The position numbers and the translations under genes were made by a program. A model generated the notes under the pieces. The model searched no databases. It was given only the letters and a program-made list of their open reading frames with translations, and was not told the origin of the DNA. Of a stretch of 6,897 nucleotides of DNA, positions 1 to 5,697 are shown one piece after another (position 1 is the first letter of the stretch; every line of letters begins with the position of its first letter). Location: positions 1-6,897 of the forward strand of contig JBBSTY010000178.1 of NCBI GenBank assembly GCA_038235385.1, read 5' to 3'. Source of the DNA: JBBSTY01 sp038235385. Its GTDB lineage: Bacteria; Actinomycetota; Acidimicrobiia; Acidimicrobiales; Acidimicrobilacustridaceae.

Positions 1-1
1 A

Positions 2-58
2 CGCGAGCACCAAGCCCTCACCACCGCCACCACCGACCCCGAACGGAGCCGCCACTAG
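2..58 (+). CDS. Possible C-terminal tail of a plus-strand gene (partial, cut by window edge)
   Basis: Frame 2 is open from the window edge to a TAG stop at 56-58 and encodes the 18-residue tail REHQALTTATTDPERSRH. Sixteen of its 18 codons end in G or C, like the real genes here. The other two plus-strand frames look less gene-like. The tail is hydrophilic and no family can be recognised from it. A gene here would run towards the minus-strand operon. The piece is short enough for its codon bias to be chance in DNA this GC-rich, so this is a tentative call. Confidence 0.35.
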   Translation, partial: REHQALTTATTDPERSRH

Positions 59-92
59 CCTCACACCACCAGGAGGCCGCCCGCCCCGCCAC

Positions 93-132
93 CGCGACTT
101 TCGCTGATCCCAGAACGCGACTTTCGCTGATC
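93..132. repeat. Two 17-bp direct repeats, 23-bp period
   Basis: The 17-mer CGCGACTTTCGCTGATC occurs at 93-109 and again, identically, at 116-132, separated by 6 bp. Each copy contains a small dyad, GCGA-CTT-TCGC, and ends in GATC. The copies lie outside any convincing gene, 34 bp after the TAG at 56-58, and are more AT-rich than their surroundings. The 23-bp period is close to two helical turns, which would suit a protein-binding pair. The unit could equally be an interspersed intergenic repeat found elsewhere in the genome. Two copies with a 6-bp spacer are too few and too closely spaced for a CRISPR array. Confidence 0.7.
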
Positions 133-171
133 GCCAACACGGTCGGCGCCCGTGGAGGTCGGCTCCTGGAC

Positions 172-425
172 GTGGGTGGGCTCGATCGGATCGAGGTGGC
201 GTCGGCGAGCGGGGAGAAACGGCGCTCGACCGGCACCGCTCACGGCCACTCGCCGTCGTCGCGCTGGTGGTCGCGATCGCGTTCGCCGGCGGGCTGTCGT
301 GGTCCCGCAGCCAGGGGCCGACGGCCCGCCTGCGCACCGTCCCCGGCGCCTTCGACACCCCGATGGCCGCCGGCCCCGAGCAGACGTTCGAGGAGCTCAG
401 CCGCCGGTGGCGAACCGGGCCCTGA
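172..425 (+). pseudogene. Coding-like plus-strand stretch with a membrane anchor, no clean start; possibly a frameshifted remnant
   Basis: Frame 3 reads RPLAVVALVVAIAFAGGLSWSR and continues to a TGA at 423-425, ending FEELSRRWRTGP. From about 249 almost every codon ends in G or C, and the peptide has a basic stretch, a hydrophobic segment of about 17 residues and a hydrophilic tail, like a small anchored or secreted protein. This frame is open from 108 but has no ATG, GTG or TTG before a GTG at 267, which lies inside the hydrophobic segment. Frame 1 offers GTG at 172, with GGAGG 13 nt upstream, and reads VGGLDRIEVASASGEKRRS with similar third-base bias. A frame change near 200-250 would join the two into a product of roughly 80 residues. 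The 3' end overlaps the convergent phosphomutase gene by 29 bp. No family is recognised. It may be a decayed gene, a sequencing indel or chance. Confidence 0.3.
181..195. other. 15-bp perfect palindrome
   Basis: CTCGATC-G-GATCGAG is a perfect dyad with 7-bp arms around one central base. As a hairpin it would have a 6-bp stem and a 3-nt CGG loop. It has no T-tract on either side, so it does not look like an intrinsic terminator. It lies about 200 bp beyond the phosphomutase stop and within the doubtful plus-strand reading frame. It could be an operator-like site or chance, because GATCG-type words are common in this DNA. The rest of 59-396 shows only the direct repeats and the coding-like stretch described separately. 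Confidence 0.3.
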
Positions 426-1779
426 CCTCGGCGACGTGGCGCTCGACGTCGGCCGGGGTGGCGGCCTCGAGGTTGAGGCGCAGCAACGGCTCGGTGTTGG
501 ACGGGCGGAGGTTGAACCACCAGTCGCCGAGATCGACGGTGAGGCCGTCGAGGCGATCCTGGGACGCCTCGGGGTTCGAGCCGGCGTAGGCGGCGGCCAC
601 GAGGTCGATGACCGCGTTGGGGTCGGCCACCTTGGTGTTGATCTCGCCGGAGGCGGCGTAGCGCTCGAAGGGCGTGCGCAGCTCGGACAAGGAGATCCCC
701 GAGCGCGAGAGCTCCTCGAGCACGGTGAGCGCGGCGATGATGCCCGAGTCGGCCCGGTAGTTGTCGCGGAAGTAGTAGTGACCCGAGTGCTCACCGCCGA
801 ACGCGGCGCCGGTGTCGGCCATCACCGCCTTGATGAGCGAGTGACCCACGCGGGTGCGCACCGCGATGCCACCGTTCTCGGCGATCACCTCGGGCACGGC
901 CTTGGAGCAGATGAGGTTGTACAGGATGGTGGCACCCGGGTTCTTGGCCAACATCACCTTGGCCACGATGGCGGTGGTGAGCGAGCCCGACACGAGCGCA
1001 CCCTGGTCGTCGACGAGGAACACGCGGTCGGCGTCGCCGTCGAACGCGAGGCCGATGTCGGCGCCGGTCTCGCGCACCCGGGCCTGGAGGTCGACGAGGT
1101 TCTCGGGTTGGATGGGGTCGGCCGGGTGGTTCGGGAAGGTACCATCGAGCTCGCCGTAGAGGATCTCGACGTCGAAGGGCAGGTCGGCGAACACGGCCGG
1201 GGCGATGAGCCCACCCATGCCGTTCGCCGTGTCGGCCACGATCTTCAGGGGCTTCAGGGCGTCGATATCGACGAACGAGTGGACGTGGGTGCAGAACTCG
1301 GCGAGCGCGTCGTGGGTGCTGGACGTGCCCGGCACCGCGACCGGCGCCAGCCCCGCGGCCGCGTCGGCCTTGATGTCGGCGAGCCCGGTGTCCTCCCCGA
1401 TCGGTCGGGCGCCGGCGAGGCACATCTTGATGCCGTTGTACCCGGCGGGGTTGTGCGACGCGGTGAGCATCGCGCCCGGCGCATCGAAGTGCCCGGCCGC
1501 CCAGAAGAGCAGGTCGGTGGACGCGAGCCCGAGGTCGACCACATCGGCCCCCTGGGCCATGGCGCCACGGGCGAACGCGGCGGCCAGTTCGACCCCGCTC
1601 GGACGCATGTCGCGGGCGATCAGCACCCGCTGCGCCCCGCCGTCGGACTCCCGCCGGGCGAAGGCGGCGAACGAGGCACCGATCGCCTCGACCATCTCGG
1701 CGTCGAGCTGATCGGGCACGGTCCCCCGCACGTCGTAGGCCTTGAAGATCGGGTCGAACCGCGTGATGTCGATGGCCAT
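397..1779 (-). CDS. manB: Phosphomannomutase / phosphoglucomutase (alpha-D-phosphohexomutase family)
   Basis: This cytosolic enzyme interconverts hexose-6-phosphate and hexose-1-phosphate (mannose and/or glucose), feeding GDP-mannose or related nucleotide sugars. The 460 residues match the usual PMM/PGM length, and all four domains are visible in order. YDVRGT is near residue 15. The phosphoserine loop TASHNPAGYNGIKM has Ser108 as the phosphorylated residue. The Mg-binding DGDADR is at 247-252, the sugar-specificity loop GGEHSGH at 328-334, and the phosphate-binding RPSNTEP at 425-431. The GEHSGH type is typical of dual PMM/PGM enzymes, so mannose versus glucose preference cannot be fixed by eye, and the symbol is by family. 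The ATG at 1779 leaves the usual short N-terminus before the first motif. No Shine-Dalgarno precedes it. It is last in the minus-strand run, 57 bp after the GT2 gene, and no residue looks missing. Substrate choice is the main uncertainty. Confidence 0.96.
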   Translation of the reverse strand: MAIDITRFDPIFKAYDVRGTVPDQLDAEMVEAIGASFAAFARRESDGGAQRVLIARDMRPSGVELAAAFARGAMAQGADVVDLGLASTDLLFWAAGHFDAPGAMLTASHNPAGYNGIKMCLAGARPIGEDTGLADIKADAAAGLAPVAVPGTSSTHDALAEFCTHVHSFVDIDALKPLKIVADTANGMGGLIAPAVFADLPFDVEILYGELDGTFPNHPADPIQPENLVDLQARVRETGADIGLAFDGDADRVFLVDDQGALVSGSLTTAIVAKVMLAKNPGATILYNLICSKAVPEVIAENGGIAVRTRVGHSLIKAVMADTGAAFGGEHSGHYYFRDNYRADSGIIAALTVLEELSRSGISLSELRTPFERYAASGEINTKVADPNAVIDLVAAAYAGSNPEASQDRLDGLTVDLGDWWFNLRPSNTEPLLRLNLEAATPADVERHVAEVRARFATGG

Positions 1780-1787
1780 GGGCGGTG

Positions 1788-1793
1788 ACGTTA
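1788..1793 (-). promoter_or_regulatory. Candidate -10 box for a leaderless phosphomutase transcript
   Basis: On the minus strand, TAACGT fits the actinobacterial -10 pattern TANNNT and stands out in an otherwise very GC-rich 57-bp gap. Eight bases separate it from the A of the phosphomutase ATG, so transcription would begin at or within a base or two of the start codon. No AG-rich ribosome-binding site precedes that ATG, which fits leaderless initiation, common in actinobacteria. No good -35 hexamer is visible about 17 bp further upstream. Confidence 0.4.
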
Positions 1794-1811
1794 GCCGTCG
1801 CCGCCCCGGCG

Positions 1812-1829
1812 CGAACCGGCCCGAACCGG
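1812..1829. repeat. 8-bp direct repeat in the GT2-phosphomutase gap
   Basis: CGAACCGG occurs at 1812-1819 and 1822-1829, a period of 10 bp, so both copies would face the same side of the helix. They sit 19-36 bp upstream of the candidate -10 box for the phosphomutase gene, where an activator or repressor could bind. The words are short and GC-rich, so chance is a serious alternative. Confidence 0.3.
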
Positions 1830-1836
1830 GCGACGC

Positions 1837-2751
1837 TCAGGTTCGGGCGTCGCGTGGCGCTTCGAGGTCGAGCACGCCGAGCGGGCCCTCGTAGCCCGGT
1901 TCGAGGTCGTACACGCCGAGCGCGGCCCAGCGACGGATGCGGAAGAGGTCTCGTACCAGGCGCAACGCGTCGCGCACGACCCGGACGGTGGACCGCGACG
2001 AGTTCTCGACCCGGACGGGGACCTCGGTGAGCGACAGCCGGTACCGCTCGATCAGGTGGAAGACCTCGACGTCGAAGGCGAACCCGTCGACGTTGGAGTG
2101 CGAGAAGATCAACGTGGCGACGTCGGAGCGGAAGGCCTTGAGCCCGCACTGCGTGTCGCGGTACTGGCCGAGCAGCACGGCATGGGTGAGCAGGTTGATC
2201 GCCCGTCCGCCGAGCTCACGCAGGCGCCCGGCCTTGACCAGCGTGGTGGTGTCGGTGTGGCGGCGGCTCCCGGCGGCGACGTCCCAGCCGGCCTCCACCT
2301 CCTCGAGCATGCCGACGAGCTGATCGGGCGAATACGAGAGGTCGGCGTCGGTGAAGGCGATCGTGCGGCCCTTGGCCGCCAGCACCCCCGCTCGCACCGC
2401 AGCGCCCTTCCCCCGGTTGACCGGTTGGCGGATCACCTGGTCGGCGCCCGCGACGACGGCGCGCTCGGCGGTGCCGTCGTGCGACCCGTCGTCGACGACG
2501 ACGATCTCCAGGCCTCCGTCGTCGGCGACCTTGTCGAGCTCGAGGCGGAGACGGGCCACCGCCGTGCCGATGCGCTCCTCGCGGTAGGCGGGGACGACGA
2601 CGCTGAGGCGGACCTCGCCGGGCGGGGTGGGTCGGTCCCGCCGGCGGCCGAGGTCCGTGCGCACCCGGGCGTGGCCTGCCCGACGCCGCGAGATCACCGC
2701 GCCCGCCGCGACGGCGCCGCCGGCGACGAGCGCGATCCGCCGGACGTTCAC
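1837..2751 (-). CDS. GT2 glycosyltransferase, dolichyl-phosphate glucose/mannose synthase type
   Basis: This enzyme is predicted to transfer a hexose from a nucleotide sugar to a polyprenyl phosphate on the cytosolic membrane face. Residues 6-20 form one hydrophobic N-terminal anchor, followed by a basic linker. The GT-A domain starts at VVVPAYREE (51-59). VVVDDGS (84-90) binds the nucleotide, NRGKGAAV (112-119) is typical of Alg5/DPG-synthase-like enzymes, TDADLS (134-139) holds the metal-binding DAD, and DTQCGLKAFR (199-208) is the acceptor-side motif of this subfamily. FAFDVEV (224-230) follows. There are no C-terminal membrane helices of the GtrB kind. The start is GTG at 2751, sharing GTGA with the stop of the large membrane protein gene, so translation is probably coupled. 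There is no good Shine-Dalgarno. The NRGKG and DTQCG signature favours the glucose-type (Alg5) branch, but the nearby phosphomutase also allows mannose. Donor and lipid remain inferences. Confidence 0.92.
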   Translation of the reverse strand: MNVRRIALVAGGAVAAGAVISRRRAGHARVRTDLGRRRDRPTPPGEVRLSVVVPAYREERIGTAVARLRLELDKVADDGGLEIVVVDDGSHDGTAERAVVAGADQVIRQPVNRGKGAAVRAGVLAAKGRTIAFTDADLSYSPDQLVGMLEEVEAGWDVAAGSRRHTDTTTLVKAGRLRELGGRAINLLTHAVLLGQYRDTQCGLKAFRSDVATLIFSHSNVDGFAFDVEVFHLIERYRLSLTEVPVRVENSSRSTVRVVRDALRLVRDLFRIRRWAALGVYDLEPGYEGPLGVLDLEAPRDART

Positions 2752-5633
2752 GACGAGCCGTCCGGTTCGGGATCGCCCCGATCGGCCGCGAGGTCACCGG
2801 GGCGGTCGTTCGCTGCGCCGGGGTCGGGGATCGCCGGCCCGTCGCGGGGGGTCTCGGTCGATCCGACCGCGCCGGGCGGCGCGACGGGCAGGGGCTCCAC
2901 CGACGCCGCGTCGGGCGAGTCGATCGCCGCTTCGGGAGGCAGGTCGTTACCCGGGTCGGCGTTCGCCCAGACCGCATCGGGCGTCGAGTCATCCTCGCCC
3001 GTCGCGACGTCGGGGACGATGCCGGCGAGAGCGAGGGCGGCATCGTGTTCGAAGGTCTGGTCGACCTCGAAGCGGAGATCGGGAGCGACGCTCGGGTAGA
3101 GATCGGGCCGCTCGGCCTTGCCCCAGAACCGACGGGGGCCAGCCACCCTGACCGGTCGCGCCCGGATGAGCATGACCAAGCCGACGAGGCCGACGAGGCT
3201 GACCAGGTAGCCGGTGTAGTCGATCGGGGTTCGTCCGAAGCTCAGCTCGACGTGGTTGCTGTCGGGCACGACCACCATGAAGTTGGGCGTCACGCGGTAC
3301 GGGCCGACGGCCCCCGACACCTGCCAGTTCGGGAAGTAGGAGACCTTCACGAGCACCGGCACGCCGGGCTGGTCGACGTCGAACGAGATGGTGTCGGTGC
3401 CGGTCTCGACGTTGGACACCTCGACCGCGCCCTCGGCTCGGACGTCGGGCCCGCCGTCGGCGGAGAACCAGCCCCAGTCGTCCGCCGGCTCGCAGCGCTG
3501 GGCCGGCGAAGCCGCGGGGTCGGGCGTGACCGTTCGGGTCACCCGCTGCCACTCGGCGGGACCGTCCTGGGCGAGCAGGACGTCCCAGTTCTTCTCGTCC
3601 TCGTACCAGCAGACCGAGGTCTCCTGCCACTCCTTGCCCGTGGTCTTCTGGTCGGTCAGCACGGCCGGCTGGTTCGCCACGCCCACCACCAGCGGGGCAT
3701 CGGCGACCTCGTAGATGGTCCACGGCCCGGACGTCGCGATGGTGGCGAGGGAGCCGTTCCGGCCCGCCAACGCCTTCGTCGCGTCGTTGATCGCCATGTA
3801 GTAGCGAACGCCGTCCATCTGGAGGTGGGCGACACCCTCGTCGAACTCCGCCTGATCCGGGGGCCCGGGGTCGTAGGGAAGGTCGCGCTGGGCGTTGGAC
3901 GGCGCGTACGACAGTTCGTCCTGGTCGAGGAAGTGGTAGGGGGTGGTGGCGGATGCCTCGAAGTACAGGCCCTCCATCGAGCCGATGCAGCCGTCGGTCC
4001 AGAACGGCAGGAGCATCAGCGCCATCGGGGTGCCGTAACGGTCGTGCTGCTCCTCGTGCTCCCACATCGCCCGCCCACAGCCACGCTCGCGACCGATGTC
4101 GCCCATGGTCGTGACCACATCGTGGTACTCCGGATACGACTTGCGGTACTGCTCGGCGCCGCCGACGGTGGAGACCCCCTCGTAGCCGGTGAAGTTCCAG
4201 TCGGCCCACGACCCGACGAACCCGCGGTCGGTGGTGCTCACCGACAGCGCGGAGGGCCACGTGAAGCTGCCCACCCCCGACGGCCACTGGTAGGCGCCCG
4301 CCGCGTTGGTGCGGCCGAACGGCATGCTCTGGAGCGACATGGCGACGGTGAAGGTGACGGCGAGCAACGAGGTGACGGCGAACCCGATCGGGAGCCAGCG
4401 GATCGGACGGTTGATGTCGCGCGCGAACAGCGACGCGAACAGGCGGGCGAGCTCGGCGACCCCGACGGCCGCGAGCAGGTAGAGCGCCAGGTAGTAGAAG
4501 GGCAGGAGCCGGGCGTTCCAGAGCCGACCGTCGGGCGCGTAGCGGAAGCCGAGGGCCATGGCACCCGCGAGGAGGGCGAGGAACAGACCTGCCCGACGCC
4601 GGTAGACCAGCGACAGCAGCAGCCCGACCGCAGCGAGGGCGATCACCCACTTGAGGTCGGGGACGTTCGGGAGCGAGGCATCATCGAGGTTGCCCCGATC
4701 GAAGAGCCAGTCGCCGTAGCGGACGACCTTCTCCCACCCCATGTCGTTCATGTACCCGACGCGGAACACGAACGGCAGGGACCAGAAGGCGGTGAGCGCG
4801 CCGCCCACCGGGAGCACCGTGGCCAGCACGACGGCCTGGCCCTTGCCCGGGCGGAGCACGAACCAGATGACCGTGCCGACGAGGACGAAGATCAGGGGGA
4901 TGAGGTGGCACAGGCCGGTGAGCGCCAGGAGCACGGCCGCCCACCCCCGGTAGCGGCCCGTCTCGAGGCTCCGGGCGAACACACCGAGGTAGAGGAGTCC
5001 GAGCGACAGGGAGATCGAGAAGGCGAACTCGCCGGCGAGGGTGGAGGCGATGTTGCCCCCGTAGATGGAGAAGCTCCGGTCGAAGAGGAACAGCGTGGCC
5101 GCGACCGACATGATCGCCGGAGCCGGGAACGCAAGGCGTGACATCCGACCGAAGAAGTACGCCGAGAACGGCATGGAGACGACCCCGCTCACCGCCACCA
5201 CCTTGAACGCCACGCCGTAGGGCAGGACGAAGCTCAGCAGGGCGATCGCGAGCGACGGGATGATCATGTAGAACTGGAAGACGGGGAAACCGGCGTACCA
5301 GTCCGGGGTCCACCCGGAGAGCCGGCCCTGGGGCAGGAGGGTGTCGCGCAGGTAGGCCGGCGCCCAGACATGGGCACCCATGTCGCCGCCTGCGGGCGTG
5401 GTGTCGCTGATGAGCCACTCCGGGTGGAGCTGGAACACGACGAAGGTGACGCACAGCGCCACGATCCCGAAGGTGATCCATCCCTCGAGGGGGACCTGGC
5501 CGAGACGATGGCGCATCGACCCGCGCGTCGGGGGGTCGCCGTCGGGGCCGGTGGTGTCGAGGTCGGGCTCGGCGTGGTCGAGGTCGATCTCGTCCACCAC
5601 GAGCGTGTCGGCGTCGGTGAGGGCGTCGGTCAT
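2748..5633 (-). CDS. Large multi-spanning membrane protein, 'PTPS-related' family, GT-C-like architecture
   Basis: This 961-residue protein resembles the family labelled '6-pyruvoyl-tetrahydropterin synthase-related domain; membrane protein'. Residues 1-48 are an acidic cytosolic N-terminus. A first helix (52-70) is followed by an external loop with Asp77, GGDMGAH (82-88) and GWTPDWYAGFPVFQFY (107-122), an arrangement like the acidic first loop of GT-C glycosyltransferases. About 10-11 more helices follow (roughly 119-290 and 328-432). Residues about 433-805 form a large, probably external domain with four cysteines (519, 549, 675, 714). It ends in a YfhO-like SYFPNW...VVVPDSNHVELSF strand region (766-799), then a last helix (806-824). 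The tail 825-961 is acidic, rich in Pro, Asp and Ala, and probably disordered. The ATG at 5633 lacks a clear Shine-Dalgarno. The gene follows the CPBP gene by 64 bp and overlaps the GT2 gene by 4 bp. A role as a transferase using polyprenyl-phosphate sugar is inferred. A flippase or assembly role is also possible. Confidence 0.88.
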   Translation of the reverse strand: MTDALTDADTLVVDEIDLDHAEPDLDTTGPDGDPPTRGSMRHRLGQVPLEGWITFGIVALCVTFVVFQLHPEWLISDTTPAGGDMGAHVWAPAYLRDTLLPQGRLSGWTPDWYAGFPVFQFYMIIPSLAIALLSFVLPYGVAFKVVAVSGVVSMPFSAYFFGRMSRLAFPAPAIMSVAATLFLFDRSFSIYGGNIASTLAGEFAFSISLSLGLLYLGVFARSLETGRYRGWAAVLLALTGLCHLIPLIFVLVGTVIWFVLRPGKGQAVVLATVLPVGGALTAFWSLPFVFRVGYMNDMGWEKVVRYGDWLFDRGNLDDASLPNVPDLKWVIALAAVGLLLSLVYRRRAGLFLALLAGAMALGFRYAPDGRLWNARLLPFYYLALYLLAAVGVAELARLFASLFARDINRPIRWLPIGFAVTSLLAVTFTVAMSLQSMPFGRTNAAGAYQWPSGVGSFTWPSALSVSTTDRGFVGSWADWNFTGYEGVSTVGGAEQYRKSYPEYHDVVTTMGDIGRERGCGRAMWEHEEQHDRYGTPMALMLLPFWTDGCIGSMEGLYFEASATTPYHFLDQDELSYAPSNAQRDLPYDPGPPDQAEFDEGVAHLQMDGVRYYMAINDATKALAGRNGSLATIATSGPWTIYEVADAPLVVGVANQPAVLTDQKTTGKEWQETSVCWYEDEKNWDVLLAQDGPAEWQRVTRTVTPDPAASPAQRCEPADDWGWFSADGGPDVRAEGAVEVSNVETGTDTISFDVDQPGVPVLVKVSYFPNWQVSGAVGPYRVTPNFMVVVPDSNHVELSFGRTPIDYTGYLVSLVGLVGLVMLIRARPVRVAGPRRFWGKAERPDLYPSVAPDLRFEVDQTFEHDAALALAGIVPDVATGEDDSTPDAVWANADPGNDLPPEAAIDSPDAASVEPLPVAPPGAVGSTETPRDGPAIPDPGAANDRPGDLAADRGDPEPDGSS

Positions 5634-5644
5634 GGGTCCGTCAT
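5630..5644 (-). other. Four-codon upstream ORF overlapping the membrane-protein start (ATGA)
   Basis: On the minus strand, ATG ACG GAC CCA TGA (M-T-D-P-stop) begins 11 nt before the annotated ATG, and its TGA overlaps that ATG as ATGA. Ribosomes ending here could restart directly on the large gene, which has no clear ribosome-binding site. The arrangement is visible in the sequence. That it is translated is a guess, and such a short frame may be chance. Confidence 0.2.
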
Positions 5645-5661
5645 GGTTGCATCTCGGGACA

Positions 5662-5683
5662 GCGATGGTGGGGCAGCCATCGC
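5662..5683 (-). terminator. Hairpin between the CPBP and large membrane protein genes (weak terminator or attenuator candidate)
   Basis: GCGATGG at 5662-5668 pairs perfectly with CCATCGC at 5677-5683, a 7-bp stem with an 8-nt loop. It starts 15 bp downstream of the CPBP stop on the minus strand. No T-tract follows, so classic intrinsic termination is unlikely. It might slow transcription, protect a processed 3' end, or be neutral. If it does terminate, the large membrane-protein gene would need its own promoter, and I see no TANNNT box near its start. Confidence 0.25.
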
Positions 5684-5697
5684 GTCGGGGCGGCCCA

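Noticed and set aside
93..132. CRISPR array
   Set aside because: There are only two copies, with a 6-bp spacer and no cas gene in the window.
18..249. Short minus-strand frames of 62 and 72 codons in the left intergenic region
   Set aside because: Their Arg/Pro/Ser-rich composition, lack of hydrophobic core or motif, and passage straight through the direct repeats make them unlikely genes.
315..327. GGGCC-GAC-GGCCC hairpin downstream of the phosphomutase
   Set aside because: The stem is only 5 bp with no T-tract on either strand, and it lies within the coding-like plus-strand stretch. Such hairpins are frequent by chance in DNA this GC-rich.
172..1788. 538-codon plus-strand frame opposite the phosphomutase gene
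   Set aside because: The phosphomutase has every catalytic motif on the other strand. This frame is low-complexity Gly/Arg/Val/Glu sequence, an antisense artefact. Only its first ~25 codons are kept, as part of the doubtful remnant.
3045..5141. Long plus-strand open frame (698 codons) opposite the large membrane protein gene
   Set aside because: Its product is rich in Arg, Gly, Glu, Asp and His without hydrophobic segments or motifs, as expected for the antisense of GC-biased codons. The minus-strand protein has clear membrane helices and family features.
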